Source: an uncultured Paracoccaceae bacterium (GTDB taxonomy: Bacteria > Pseudomonadota > Alphaproteobacteria > Rhodobacterales > Rhodobacteraceae). Taken from it: 64,000 nt of DNA. Made by a program: the position numbers and the translations under genes. The stretch lies in contig CANNCO010000001.1 in assembly GCA_947503175.1 (NCBI GenBank), positions 930,001 through 994,000 on the forward strand. The letters are read 5' to 3'. The notes under the pieces were generated by a model. That model saw only the letters and a list, made by a program, of their open reading frames with translations, had not been told where the DNA came from and made no database searches. This document shows positions 17,913 to 31,703 of the stretch, in pieces (positions within the stretch are counted from its first letter, which is position 1; every line of letters begins with the position of its first letter).

Positions 17913-19058
17913 TCAGTCGCCGCGCCAGATCCAGCCACCGCCGAACACGCGGGTGCCTTCGGGCGCGTAGAACACGCAGGCCTGACCCGGGGAAACGCCT
18001 TCTTCGGGCGTGACGAGTTCGACCTCTGCCGTGGTATCCGAGAGGGGGCGAATCACCGCATCGCGAGGCGGGCGGGTCGAGCGGACCTTGACCGACAGGT
18101 GCCATTCGGATTGCGACGTGAAGGGCGCGTCCCCCAGCCAGTTGATCTCGCGCACCGGGATCGTGCGGGTGGAGAGCATGTCCTTTGGTCCGACGATGAC
18201 CTTGCGCGCGTCGACATCTAGTTTCACGACGTAAAGCGGCTCGTCCAGCCCGCCGATCCCGAGGCCGCGGCGCTGGCCCACCGTGTAGTGGATCACGCCC
18301 GGATGTTCGCCCAGGACACGGCCGTCGGCGTGAACGATCTGTCCGGGTTCGGCCGCTCCGGGGCGCAGTTTCTCGATCACGGCGGCATAGTTGCCGTTCG
18401 GCACGAAGCAGATGTCCTGACTGTCGGGCTTGTCGGCCACGGGCAGCCCATATTTCGCCGCAAGCGCCCGGGTCTCGGCCTTGGACGCAAGATGACCCAG
18501 CGGGAACCGCAGGTAATCGAGCTGTTCCGGCGTGGTCGAGAACAGGAAATAGGATTGATCGCGCGCGGCATCGGTGGCCGAGTGCAGTTCGGCACCGGAG
18601 GTACCCATGCGGCGCTGGATGTAATGGCCCGTGGCCATGCAATCGGCGTCAAGATCGCGCGCGGTTTCCAGCAGATCGCGGAATTTCACGCGCTCGTTGC
18701 AGCGGATGCAGGGAACCGGCGTCGCACCTGCAAGGTAGCTGTCGGCGAACTCGTCGATCACCGCTTCGCGGAACATGTTTTCATAATCAAGGACATAGTG
18801 GGGAAACCCCATCTCTTCCGCGACACGGCGGGCGTCGTGGATATCGCGCCCCGCACAGCAGGCCCCTTTTTTTGCGAGTGCTGCGCCATGGTCGTAAAGC
18901 TGCAGTGTGATGCCCACCACGTCATAGCCTTCCTCGGCCAGTTGCGCCGCGACGACGGAACTGTCCACACCACCCGACATCGCCACCAGAACGCGGGTGT
19001 CGGCGGGGGCCTTGGGGAAGCCGAGGGAATTCAGCGGCGGATGAGCGTCAAGCGCCAT
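17913..19058 (-). CDS. mnmA: tRNA-specific 2-thiouridylase MnmA
   Basis: This 381-residue enzyme makes 2-thiouridine at the wobble position of Lys, Glu and Gln tRNAs. It has the PP-loop ATPase motif MSGGVDSS (about residues 28-35), a catalytic cysteine region [12 protein letters not shown] (about 115-126) and the second catalytic cysteine in [11 protein letters not shown] (about 210). The [12 protein letters not shown] stretch (about 258) and a C-terminal beta-barrel follow. The active-site cysteines of the family are present. The ATG at 19058 gives the usual Rhodobacteraceae N-terminal extension before the PP loop. Confidence 0.95.
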   Translation of the reverse strand: MALDAHPPLNSLGFPKAPADTRVLVAMSGGVDSSVVAAQLAEEGYDVVGITLQLYDHGAALAKKGACCAGRDIHDARRVAEEMGFPHYVLDYENMFREAVIDEFADSYLAGATPVPCIRCNERVKFRDLLETARDLDADCMATGHYIQRRMGTSGAELHSATDAARDQSYFLFSTTPEQLDYLRFPLGHLASKAETRALAAKYGLPVADKPDSQDICFVPNGNYAAVIEKLRPGAAEPGQIVHADGRVLGEHPGVIHYTVGQRRGLGIGGLDEPLYVVKLDVDARKVIVGPKDMLSTRTIPVREINWLGDAPFTSQSEWHLSVKVRSTRPPRDAVIRPLSDTTAEVELVTPEEGVSPGQACVFYAPEGTRVFGGGWIWRGD

Positions 19059-19186
19059 GGCAGGGACTCACGGTTAAGGAATTGGCGAAAATATAGGAAA
19101 ATGCGAGATACTAACAAGCCCTCGTTTCACCAGTCATTAAATCCCTCCGGGCGAGATGGTGCGGCAATAAAGTGACGAGGGGTCAA

Positions 19187-19465
19187 ATGTATCTGAAGAA
19201 AATCGACGGGCCGCGCGCGGTGACGTTGGCCGATGGAACGATCATGACACGGGCCGATCTGCCCGATCCGAAAATCCGCCGCTGGGTGGCCAGCCGGAAG
19301 GCGGCCGTCGTGCGCGCCGTTGCGTCGGGCCTGATCACCCGCGACGACGCTCTGGCGACCTATGGGCTGACCGGCGAAGAATTCGACTCATGGCAATCTG
19401 CGGTTGCAGTGCACGGAGAAGCCGCACTGAAAGCCACTGCGTTACAGCGCTATAGACAACCTTAG
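19187..19465 (+). CDS. sciP: SciP, CtrA inhibitory protein (DUF1153)
   Basis: This 92-residue helix-turn-helix protein matches the DUF1153/SciP family. It begins MYLKKIDGPRAVTLADGTIM, contains the DLPDPKIRRWVASRKAAVV recognition region, and has a C-terminal GLTGEEFDSW element. In Caulobacter SciP binds CtrA and the DNA near CtrA sites and blocks activation of CtrA-dependent promoters in G1. The ATG at 19187 has CGAGGGG upstream. It lies directly before ctrA, separated by 94 nt that carry a CtrA-type box, so regulator and inhibitor are linked. A GACTC (GANTC) site occurs at 19385, inside the gene. Confidence 0.9.
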   Translation: MYLKKIDGPRAVTLADGTIMTRADLPDPKIRRWVASRKAAVVRAVASGLITRDDALATYGLTGEEFDSWQSAVAVHGEAALKATALQRYRQP

Positions 19466-19474
19466 GTTGTTTCG

Positions 19475-19489
19475 TTAAGTACTCCTTAG
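19475..19489. promoter_or_regulatory. CtrA-type box upstream of ctrA
   Basis: TTAA (19475-19478), a 7-nt spacer GTACTCC, and TTAG (19486-19489) match the CtrA consensus TTAA-N7-TTAA at 7 of 8 conserved bases. It lies 70 nt before the ctrA ATG, where autoregulation would be expected. Two further TTAAC half-sites occur at 19504 and 19524 without the 7-nt spacing. Confidence 0.6.
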
Positions 19490-19559
19490 GCGGTAACGGC
19501 GGGTTAACTATTTCCGGCGAGTGTTAACGCCGTTGATGCCAACACAACGGAGAAGAGCT

Positions 19560-20273
19560 ATGCGCGTGCTACTCGTGGAAGACGATCCGACGACATCGAG
19601 AAGCATCGAGTTGATGCTGACCCATGCCAATCTGAACGTCTATGCAACGGATCTGGGCGAGGAGGGCATCGATCTTGCAAAGCTCTACGACTATGATCTG
19701 ATCCTTCTGGATCTGAACCTGCCGGACATGAACGGTCACGATGTTCTGCGCCAGTTGCGACTGGCGCGGATCGACACGCCGATCCTGATCCTGTCGGGAT
19801 CGGACGACACCGACAACAAGATCAAGGGTTTCGGGTTCGGTGCGGACGATTACCTGACCAAGCCGTTTCACCGCGAAGAACTGGTGGCGCGCATCCACGC
19901 GATCATCCGGCGGTCGAAGGGCCACGCCCAGTCGGTGATCCGCACGGGCAAGATCGCTGTCAACCTGGATGCCAAGACCGTCGAGACGGATGGCAAGACG
20001 GTGCATCTTACGGGCAAGGAATACCAGATGCTCGAGCTTCTGAGCCTTCGGAAAGGCACGACGCTGACGAAGGAGATGTTCCTGAACCACCTGTACGGCG
20101 GGATGGACGAGCCGGAACTGAAGATCATCGATGTGTTCATCTGCAAGCTGCGCAAGAAGCTTAATCAGGCCACCGATGGCGACAATTACATCGAAACGGT
20201 CTGGGGGCGGGGCTATGTCCTGCGCGACCCGGAACCGGCAATCGCATCCGAACCGCTCGCCGCGACGGCCTGA
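19560..20273 (+). CDS. ctrA: CtrA, cell-cycle response regulator
   Basis: This 237-residue OmpR-type response regulator is the alphaproteobacterial master regulator CtrA. The receiver has acidic E7/D8/D9, phosphoacceptor Asp51 (LLDLNLPDM) and Lys near 101 (LTKPFH). The DNA-binding domain contains the almost invariant [20 protein letters not shown] and [21 protein letters not shown] stretches. In Rhodobacteraceae CtrA usually governs motility, gene-transfer agents and SOS-linked traits rather than viability. The ATG at 19560 has CGGAGAAG upstream. The frame is open 13 codons earlier, but family proteins start MRVLLVEDD. Confidence 0.97.
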   Translation: MRVLLVEDDPTTSRSIELMLTHANLNVYATDLGEEGIDLAKLYDYDLILLDLNLPDMNGHDVLRQLRLARIDTPILILSGSDDTDNKIKGFGFGADDYLTKPFHREELVARIHAIIRRSKGHAQSVIRTGKIAVNLDAKTVETDGKTVHLTGKEYQMLELLSLRKGTTLTKEMFLNHLYGGMDEPELKIIDVFICKLRKKLNQATDGDNYIETVWGRGYVLRDPEPAIASEPLAATA

Positions 20274-20333
20274 CGCGGAAAACAGGGCGTGGCATCTGGA
20301 CGGCGCGCGATCACACTCCTAACAGTGGGGTGA

Positions 20334-24556
<4,223 letters not shown>

Positions 24557-24584
24557 CCCTAATATTCTTCATTAGTTCGCAAAT

Positions 24585-24599
24585 GTTCTTAAAAAGTTC
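24585..24599 (+). promoter_or_regulatory. LexA (SOS) box of the alphaproteobacterial type
   Basis: GTTC (24585-24588), spacer TTAAAAA, GTTC (24596-24599) is a perfect GTTC-N7-GTTC direct repeat, the documented LexA operator of Rhodobacter and relatives. A third GTTC lies at 24575. The box is 29 nt after the recG stop and 43 nt before the ATG of a 47-codon gene. It lies in a locally AT-rich promoter-like stretch. Confidence 0.75.
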
Positions 24600-24641
24600 T
24601 TTACAGCGACAGCATCATATGAGAACAAAAGGGCAACACCA

Positions 24642-24785
24642 ATGTCCGACTGGAGCGATCCGATGCTGAACGATCTGAAAACCGCGCTGACCCGTCACCC
24701 GCTCCTGCTTGCCGGTGATCTGGCGGGGGCCGCGGCCCTTGTGGTGATCTTCGTCGTCGGTCTGTCGCTGCCCGGTCTGACCTGA
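24642..24785 (+). CDS. 47-residue single-pass membrane protein, probably SOS-induced
   Basis: The frame begins MSDWSDPMLNDLKTALTRHP, continues with one long hydrophobic helix (about residues 21-46: LLLAGD, LAGAAALVVIFVVGL, SLPGLT) and stops at 24785. The short N-terminal region is polar. The ATG is preceded by an AAAAGGG sequence and, 43 nt upstream, by a perfect alphaproteobacterial LexA box. A strong terminator follows at 24924. Size, single helix and SOS control recall SidA of Caulobacter, a 29-residue SOS-induced division inhibitor, but I see no sequence identity and infer only an analogy. It could also be a stress peptide of unrelated role. Confidence 0.65.
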   Translation: MSDWSDPMLNDLKTALTRHPLLLAGDLAGAAALVVIFVVGLSLPGLT

Positions 24786-24923
24786 CGGTTCTGCCTGCGA
24801 TCTGTCGCGCCGGTCATCTGCCTGCATCCTGTCCCCAAGAAGGATGCCTGTCCCGGACTTGTCCCAGTCCACCTTGAGGAGCTCCCACTCCTCGTGACCG
24901 GAACGCCCACAGAATCGCCACTT
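24786..24923 (+). other. 3' untranslated stretch of the small SOS-box gene
   Basis: About 140 nt between the small gene and its terminator have no credible gene. A GAGGAG/CTCCTC hairpin with a 6-nt loop sits near 24876-24893. A 17-codon frame at 24844 has no usable ribosome-binding spacing. The length is unusual for a 3' UTR here and might carry a processed RNA. Confidence 0.4.
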
Positions 24924-24959
24924 CCGCCGCCCTCTGTCCCGGGGGCGGCGGATTTTTTT
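24924..24959 (+). terminator. Strong intrinsic terminator
   Basis: CCGCCGCCC (24924-24932) pairs with GGGCGGCGG (24943-24951) over a 10-nt loop and is followed by A and seven T residues (24953-24959). It ends the plus-strand transcript that contains the small membrane protein and lies 17 nt before the end of the convergent SYLF gene. Confidence 0.93.
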
Positions 24960-24975
24960 GTTCTGTATTAGGTAT

Positions 24976-25536
24976 TTAAGGAATGATCCTCGTGTATTTC
25001 GTGCCTTCGACCGAGGCTCCGGCGAGAAGCCCGGCCTGATTGAAGACGACGGCAATCACGGGGGACAGCGCAGTCGTTGTTTCGGCCGAGATATTCTCGC
25101 CACGGTTCGACACAGTGTATTCGACATCCGCGCCCGCCGCCCAGCCGGGCGACGCCCGGAAATCGGCCAGTGCCTCTTCGGTCATGAAGTACAGGATGTG
25201 CGAATACTGCTGCGCGCCGATCTGAAGGCCAAAGCTGCCCTGCGTCGCGGAGTAATAGTCGACGGTTACGTCGTTCACGCGCAGCGCGCCGCGGCCATAG
25301 GCGCCGCCGAAGCCAAAACCAGCCTCGGTGATCAGCGGCATGACCAGCATGCCCACCGACTTGTTGGCCAGGTCGCGTGTTCCGGGGAAGTTTGCGTCCG
25401 CGCTGCGAAGAACCGCATCGACGCGGCTGTCGATGATCTCACCGCCGCGCGAACCAACACCGTTACCGCACCCTGCTGCCAGCAGAGTTGCACCGAATGC
25501 GCCCGCAACGACCGTGCGTCTGGAAATAGAAGCCAT
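24976..25536 (-). CDS. SYLF/YSC84 domain lipoprotein
   Basis: This 186-residue protein begins MASISRRTVVAGAFGATLLA with a lipobox-like LLAAGC (Cys23), so it is probably an envelope lipoprotein. A twin-Arg pair (SRRTVV) precedes the hydrophobic stretch. The remainder matches the SYLF (BPS/YSC84) fold: KSVGMLVMPLITEAGFGFGGAYGRG near residue 59, then DYYSATQGSFGLQIGAQQYS, and a final VFNQAGLLAGASVEGTKYTRI. Eukaryotic SYLF proteins bind phosphoinositides. The bacterial role is unclear. The ATG at 25536 excludes an unlikely 64-residue extension. It is convergent with the small SOS-box gene. Confidence 0.85.
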   Translation of the reverse strand: MASISRRTVVAGAFGATLLAAGCGNGVGSRGGEIIDSRVDAVLRSADANFPGTRDLANKSVGMLVMPLITEAGFGFGGAYGRGALRVNDVTVDYYSATQGSFGLQIGAQQYSHILYFMTEEALADFRASPGWAAGADVEYTVSNRGENISAETTTALSPVIAVVFNQAGLLAGASVEGTKYTRIIP

Positions 25537-25658
25537 AATCTGCCCTTTATCTTGCCTGAAATCCTCACGGTACGGCCTTATCTGGCCGTTTATACTATCT
25601 ATAGCGGTTGTGAGCGGCGGAGTCATCAACCGTTGTGGGTTTTGACGCGGTTTTGCGC

Positions 25659-26750
<1,092 letters not shown>

Positions 26751-26794
26751 TTAGTGTCCGCGCGACCTTCAAGTGCAGAACGGACGACACATAC

Positions 26795-27319
26795 GTGACC
26801 TGGTATCAAACCGTTTTCGAGATGATCGACATGCGATCGTTCTCAAACCTCTGGTACTGGATCGCGCTCGCGGTTTTGTGGTCGACGGCCAGCCGGTGGA
26901 TCCTTGGCGTGCCCTTCGACATGGTGCAGCGGGCCAGCCGGCAGGGCGGGCAGGCCGAGATCGACCTGGCCGACATGGTGCGGATCAATGTGAACCGGCT
27001 GACCTTCGTGATGGACCAGTCCGGACACTGGCTGACGGGCTTCACCATGGCCATGCTGACGACTCTTCTGGTTGTTGGGTTCTGGTACGATTTCGAGTTC
27101 GCGCAGGCGGTTCTGTTTCTGGCTTTTCCTGCTTCCCTGATCGGCGCGATGAATGTCTGGACCGCGTATCGTATCCGCGAACGGAATTTGGCGGGCGACG
27201 CGTTGATCCGGATCATGACGCGGCACCGTTTGGTGACCCAGATCATCGGGGTGATTTCGATCTTTGTCACCGCGCTGTACGGCATGGCGCAGAACATACT
27301 GGTGACCGGTCCGCTTTGA
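26795..27319 (+). CDS. Conserved membrane protein of unknown function
   Basis: This 174-residue protein starts at a GTG (MTWYQTVFEMIDMRSFSN). It has about four hydrophobic segments: WYWIALAVLWSTASRWI near residue 20, then pairs near 90-125 and 150-170. A conserved-looking amphipathic region (MVQRASRQGGQAEIDLADMVRINVNRL) separates the first helix from the rest. Similar Rhodobacteraceae proteins are, to my recollection, sometimes labelled a component of the SufBCD complex, but nothing in the sequence shows an Fe-S role. It lies between hemB (divergent) and mfd, 46 nt before the mfd start, and may share its transcript. I cannot assign a function. Confidence 0.7.
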   Translation: MTWYQTVFEMIDMRSFSNLWYWIALAVLWSTASRWILGVPFDMVQRASRQGGQAEIDLADMVRINVNRLTFVMDQSGHWLTGFTMAMLTTLLVVGFWYDFEFAQAVLFLAFPASLIGAMNVWTAYRIRERNLAGDALIRIMTRHRLVTQIIGVISIFVTALYGMAQNILVTGPL

Positions 27320-27365
27320 GCGCCGGAGCGGTTGACACCAGAGCCCGTGTCGTTAGGTCACCGCC

Positions 27366-30300
27366 ATGGCTTTTTCACCCATGATCACGGTTTCGGGCGC
27401 CCCGGAGGGGTTCGACGCGCGCATTGTGCTGCGGGAGCTTGAGGCTGCGCCCGGTGCGGTCATCCACGTGGCCCGCGATGACAAGCGGCTGGCGGCGATG
27501 GCTGAGGCGGTGCGGCTGTTTGCGCCCGAGGTGGCCGTCCTGGTGATGCCGGGCTGGGACTGTTTGCCCTATGATCGGGTGTCGCCCAATCCCGATGTTT
27601 CGGCGGCGCGTATGGCGACGCTGGCGCTTCTGGCCCACGGGGGGCCGGAGCGGTTCGTGCTGCTGACGACGCTAAACGCGGCAACGCAGCGCGTGCCGGC
27701 GCGGGACGTCTTGCGGGGGGCGGCGTTTGCGGCGCGGGTGGGCGACCGGATCGATGAGCCCGCGTTGCGCGATTTCCTTGTGCGGATGGGGTTTTCGCAG
27801 GCACCGACGGTGGCGGAACCCGGCGATTATGCGATCCGGGGTGGAATCATCGACATCTATCCGCCGGGAGAGAGCGGGCCGGTGCGGTTGGACCTGTTCG
27901 GGGATGTTCTGGACGGCGCGCGGCGGTTCGATGCGGCGACACAGCGGACAACGGAGAAGCTGGAACGGGTGGAGCTTGCCCCGGTGTCGGAGGTGATATT
28001 GGATGAGGCCGCGGTCACGCGGTTTCGGCAGAATTACCGGGTGGAGTTCGGCTCTGCCGGGACCGACGATCCGCTGTACGAGGCTGTGAGTGCGGGGCGC
28101 AAACATGCCGGGATCGAGCATTGGTTGCCGTTCTTCCATGACCGGCTGGAGACGCTGTTCGATTATCTGCCCGATGCGCCGGTCATTCTGGACGATCAGA
28201 CCGGACCACAGCGCTTGTCGCGGTGGGAGGGGATTGCGGATCAGTATGACGCGCGGCGCGAAGCCTTGGCTCAGAAAAGCCGCCATGACACGGTGTATAA
28301 GCCGAGCCCGCCGGGGCTTTTGTATCTCGATGACGCGGCCTGGGGACAGAAGCTGGGCGACCGCCGGGTGATCCAGCTTGCCGCATTGCCACAGCCCACG
28401 GGGCCGGGCGTCACCAATGCGGGCGCGCGGATCGGGCGGGACTTCGCGCCGGAGCGCCAGCAGGAAAGTGTCAGCCTTTTCGGGGCTTTGGCGGCACATA
28501 TTCAGGAGCGGTCCGGCACGATGCCGGTGGTTCTGGCAAGCTATTCCGAAGGCTCGCGGGAACGAATGGTCGGGCTTTTGGCCGATCAGGGGATGACGGG
28601 CATTCGCGAGGTTCGGGATTTCCGCGAGGTGGGCGAGCGCGGCGTTCACGCGATGATCTGGGCGCTGGAGCACGGGTTCGAGGGCGACGGGCTGACCGTC
28701 ATCGCCGAGCAGGATGTGCTGGGCGACAGGCTGATCCGCGCGCCGCGCCGCAAACGCCGGGCCGAGAACTTTCTGACCGAGCACCAGAGCCTCAGTCCCG
28801 GCGATCTGATCGTCCATGTGGATCACGGGGTCGGGCGCTATCAGGGGCTGGAGGTCGTGACCGCACTTGGGGCGGCGCATGAGTGCATTCTGCTGGAATA
28901 TGCCGGTGGCGACCGGCTGTACCTGCCGGTTGAGAATATCGAACTTCTGAGCCGCTATGGGCATGAGGAAGGGCTGCTGGACCGGCTGGGCGGCGGGGCG
29001 TGGCAGGCCAAGAAGGCCAAGCTCAAGGAACGCATCCGGCAGATCGCCGACAAACTGATCCGCGTGGCGGCGGAACGGCATCTGCGAAAGGGGCGCATTC
29101 TGGAGCCGCCCGAGGGGATGTGGGATGCGTTTTCGGCGCGCTTTCCCTATGAGGAAACGGACGATCAGCTTTCGGCCATTGCCGCCGTTATGGAAGACCT
29201 GTCGTCGGGCACGCCCATGGATCGGCTGATCTGCGGTGATGTGGGCTTTGGCAAGACCGAGGTGGCGATGCGGGCGGCCTTTGCGGCGGCCATGTCGGGG
29301 GTGCAGATCGCGGTGATCGCGCCCACGACGCTGCTGGCGCGGCAGCATTTCAAGACGTTTTCGGAACGGTTCCGCGGGTTTCCCGTCACGGTACGGCAGT
29401 TGTCGCGGTTCGTGCCGGCCAAGGAGGCCGCTACAACACGTCAGGGGTTGGCTGAGGGCAGCGTCGATATCGTGATCGGCACCCATGCGGTGCTGGCGAA
29501 GCAGGTGAAGTTCCGGGAACTGGGCCTTCTGATCATCGACGAGGAACAGCATTTCGGGGTATCGCACAAGGAGCGGCTGAAAGAGCTGCGCACGGATGTG
29601 CATGTCCTGACGCTGACGGCGACGCCGATCCCACGGACATTGCAACTGTCGCTGACCGGTGTGCGTGATCTGTCGATCATCGGGACGCCGCCGATCGACC
29701 GGCTGGCGATCCGGACCTATGTGAGCGAGTTCGATACAGTGACGGTCCGCGAGGCATTGCTGCGCGAGCATTATCGTGGCGGGCAATCATTCTTTGTCGT
29801 CCCACGCATCGCCGATCTGCCCGAGATGGAGGCGTTCCTGCGCGAGGAAGTGCCGGAGGTTACGTATGTGGTCGCGCACGGTCAGATGGCGGCGGGTGAG
29901 CTGGATGACCGGATGAACGCCTTCTATGACGGCAAATACGATGTGCTTCTGGCGACGACGATCATCGAGTCGGGCCTTGATATCCCGACCGCGAACACGA
30001 TGGTCATTCACCGGGCGGATATGTTCGGATTGGCGCAGCTTTATCAGATAAGGGGCCGGGTGGGGCGCGCGAAAACACGGGCCTATGCGTTTCTGACGAC
30101 GAAGCCTCGGGCGAAGCTGACGACGACCGCAGAGAAACGCCTGCGGGTTCTGTCCTCGCTCGACAGTCTGGGGGCCGGGTTTTCACTGGCCAGTCAGGAT
30201 CTGGATATCCGGGGGGCGGGCAACCTTCTGGGCGAGGAGCAATCGGGGCAGGTCCGCGAGGTTGGCTATGAGCTGTATCAGTCGATGCTGGAAGAGGCGA

Positions 30301-30812
30301 TTGCCAAGATCCGGTCGGGCCAGCTTGAGGGGCTGACCGATGATGACGGGCAATGGGCGCCGGTGATCAACCTGGGCGTGCCGGTTCTGATCCCCGAGGA
30401 TTACGTGCCCGATCTGGACGTGCGGCTGGGGCTCTATCGCAGACTGTCGGGGCTGACGACGAAGGTGGAGCTGGAAGGTTTTGCCGCTGAACTGATCGAT
30501 CGGTTCGGGAAGCTGCCGCGCGAGGTGAACACGCTTCTCTTGGTCGTGCGCATCAAGGCCGAGTGCAAGAAGGCCCAGATCGCGCGGCTGGATGCAGGCC
30601 CCAAGGGCGCGACGATCCAGTTTCACAACGACAAGTTCCCGAACCCCGCGGGCCTTGTGGCCTTTATCGAGGATCAGCGCGGGCTGGCCAAGGTGAAGGA
30701 CAACAAGATCATCGTGCGGCGCGACTGGAAGAAAGAGTCCGACAAGATCAAGGGCGCCTTTGCAATTGCGCGGGATCTGGCGGGGTTCGCTAAGGTCAAA
30801 CAACAGGCGTGA
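27366..30812 (+). CDS. mfd: Transcription-repair coupling factor Mfd
   Basis: This 1148-residue translocase removes RNA polymerase stalled at lesions and recruits UvrA. It has the UvrB-homology N-terminus (about residues 1-340), an RNA polymerase interaction domain beginning LSPGDLIVHVDHGVGRYQGLE (about 476), and a RecG-like motor with Walker A LICGDVGFGKTEVAMRAA (about 620) and DEEQ (LLIIDEEQHFGVSHKERL, about 720). TATPIPRTLQLS follows. The QIRGRVGRAKTRAYAFL motif and the C-terminal TRCF domain are present. It is full length. The ATG at 27366 begins MAFSPMITVSG. Confidence 0.97.
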   Translation: MAFSPMITVSGAPEGFDARIVLRELEAAPGAVIHVARDDKRLAAMAEAVRLFAPEVAVLVMPGWDCLPYDRVSPNPDVSAARMATLALLAHGGPERFVLLTTLNAATQRVPARDVLRGAAFAARVGDRIDEPALRDFLVRMGFSQAPTVAEPGDYAIRGGIIDIYPPGESGPVRLDLFGDVLDGARRFDAATQRTTEKLERVELAPVSEVILDEAAVTRFRQNYRVEFGSAGTDDPLYEAVSAGRKHAGIEHWLPFFHDRLETLFDYLPDAPVILDDQTGPQRLSRWEGIADQYDARREALAQKSRHDTVYKPSPPGLLYLDDAAWGQKLGDRRVIQLAALPQPTGPGVTNAGARIGRDFAPERQQESVSLFGALAAHIQERSGTMPVVLASYSEGSRERMVGLLADQGMTGIREVRDFREVGERGVHAMIWALEHGFEGDGLTVIAEQDVLGDRLIRAPRRKRRAENFLTEHQSLSPGDLIVHVDHGVGRYQGLEVVTALGAAHECILLEYAGGDRLYLPVENIELLSRYGHEEGLLDRLGGGAWQAKKAKLKERIRQIADKLIRVAAERHLRKGRILEPPEGMWDAFSARFPYEETDDQLSAIAAVMEDLSSGTPMDRLICGDVGFGKTEVAMRAAFAAAMSGVQIAVIAPTTLLARQHFKTFSERFRGFPVTVRQLSRFVPAKEAATTRQGLAEGSVDIVIGTHAVLAKQVKFRELGLLIIDEEQHFGVSHKERLKELRTDVHVLTLTATPIPRTLQLSLTGVRDLSIIGTPPIDRLAIRTYVSEFDTVTVREALLREHYRGGQSFFVVPRIADLPEMEAFLREEVPEVTYVVAHGQMAAGELDDRMNAFYDGKYDVLLATTIIESGLDIPTANTMVIHRADMFGLAQLYQIRGRVGRAKTRAYAFLTTKPRAKLTTTAEKRLRVLSSLDSLGAGFSLASQDLDIRGAGNLLGEEQSGQVREVGYELYQSMLEEAIAKIRSGQLEGLTDDDGQWAPVINLGVPVLIPEDYVPDLDVRLGLYRRLSGLTTKVELEGFAAELIDRFGKLPREVNTLLLVVRIKAECKKAQIARLDAGPKGATIQFHNDKFPNPAGLVAFIEDQRGLAKVKDNKIIVRRDWKKESDKIKGAFAIARDLAGFAKVKQQA

Positions 30813-30843
30813 TCCGTGTCAATCGTCGTCGTAAGGCGCATGG

Positions 30844-30849
30844 TATAAT
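30844..30849 (+). promoter_or_regulatory. Perfect -10 hexamer between mfd and the next gene
   Basis: TATAAT at 30844-30849 lies 45 nt before the next start codon. No good -35 element is present at 16-18 nt. A CGCATC/GATGCG hairpin (30858-30873) follows, which would sit in the 5' leader. Confidence 0.4.
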
Positions 30850-30893
30850 GCCCCCTTCGCATCAGAGGATGCGCAAAGATGGGGGAACGAAAG

Positions 30894-31160
30894 ATGATCC
30901 GATATCTTGTGCCGATACTCGTTGCAGCCGCCCCGGCAGCGGCAGAAATGCCCTTCACCTATGAAATGTTCGAAACCTCGGTGGAGCATATGGACCTCGC
31001 GGAATGCCCCGGCGACATGAAAGACGAGGCAGCGTTCTGCCGCGTTACCATGGCCACCGATGGCGTGCATGTCTTCAAGTTCTCCTATGAGGGAGAACAG
31101 GAACTTCTGGACATGCGAAGCTTCTATGACGACGAGATTTCCGGCGTCTGGGGCATGTGA
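30894..31160 (+). CDS. Small predicted periplasmic protein
   Basis: This 88-residue protein has a signal peptide (MIRYLVPILVAAAPAAAE) followed by a compact acidic domain containing two cysteines (AECPGDMKDEAAFC) that could form a disulfide. The rest (CRVTMATDGVHVFKFSYEGEQELLDM, split here for reading as two strands) looks beta-rich. I do not recognise a characterised family. It stands between mfd and the convergent peroxiredoxin operon, with its own TATAAT upstream. An in-frame ATG at 30879 is possible, but the hydrophobic signal starts better at 30894. Confidence 0.68.
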   Translation: MIRYLVPILVAAAPAAAEMPFTYEMFETSVEHMDLAECPGDMKDEAAFCRVTMATDGVHVFKFSYEGEQELLDMRSFYDDEISGVWGM

Positions 31161-31163
31161 CCG

Positions 31164-31703
31164 TCAGACCGCTCCGGCGTAGTGGCCGCGTGCGGGGTAG
31201 TCTTTCTCGATTGCGAAATCGATCGCGCCGAGGATGTCTTCGAATTTCGGGCGGGCGAAGGGCATCGTCTGGATGCTGAGGTAGTAGAGGCTTCGATCCG
31301 GTTTCACGAGCATGAGGCCGGGTTCGTGGAACAGGTCCGGTTCTTCAATACCGATCGAGGTCTTGCCGCGCGATGTCGAGATGTAGAGGCCCCAGTCGCG
31401 GGCTTCTGACAGCGCGAAGTCATAGGCGATGTTCATGGCGGGCGCATCGACGCTTTTGGCCATCTCACCGGCGCGGTCTTCGCCGTCCGAACTGATCGCG
31501 ACGACCGTGACGCCGCGTTTGTCGAACTCCGGGAGGAGGGTTGCGAGTTCTGTCAGTTGCTTTGCGCAGAGCGGGCAATGAAGACCGCGGTAGAAGAGGA
31601 GCATGGCGCCATGGGGACCTGCGTCTTTCGACAGATCGAACCGGCCGCCCGAGGTCAGGGGCAGGGACAGATCGGGGGTCCTTTCGCGCGGCATCAGGGT
31701 CAT
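31164..31703 (-). CDS. Peroxiredoxin-like AhpC/TSA family protein
   Basis: This 179-residue thioredoxin-fold protein begins MTLMPRERTPDLSLPLTSGG and has a CxxC active site at Cys43 and Cys46 (RGLHCPLCAKQL). This is the peroxiredoxin-like (AhpC-TSA-related) variant rather than a classical 2-Cys Prx. The ISSDGEDRAGEMA and HEPGLMLVKPDRSLYYLSIQ segments are family-like. It probably reduces peroxides or disulfides in the cytoplasm. It is the last gene of a four-gene operon, and its ATG overlaps the stop of the MFS gene by 4 nt. Confidence 0.82.
   Translation of the reverse strand: MTLMPRERTPDLSLPLTSGGRFDLSKDAGPHGAMLLFYRGLHCPLCAKQLTELATLLPEFDKRGVTVVAISSDGEDRAGEMAKSVDAPAMNIAYDFALSEARDWGLYISTSRGKTSIGIEEPDLFHEPGLMLVKPDRSLYYLSIQTMPFARPKFEDILGAIDFAIEKDYPARGHYAGAV

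Noticed and set aside
24844-24897. 17-codon frame after the small SOS-box gene
   Set aside because: The AAGG before the ATG is directly adjacent to it, too close for a ribosome-binding site, and the peptide is Ser-rich without features.
27672-29786. 704-codon open frame opposite mfd
   Set aside because: It is a shadow of mfd with no recognisable domain.
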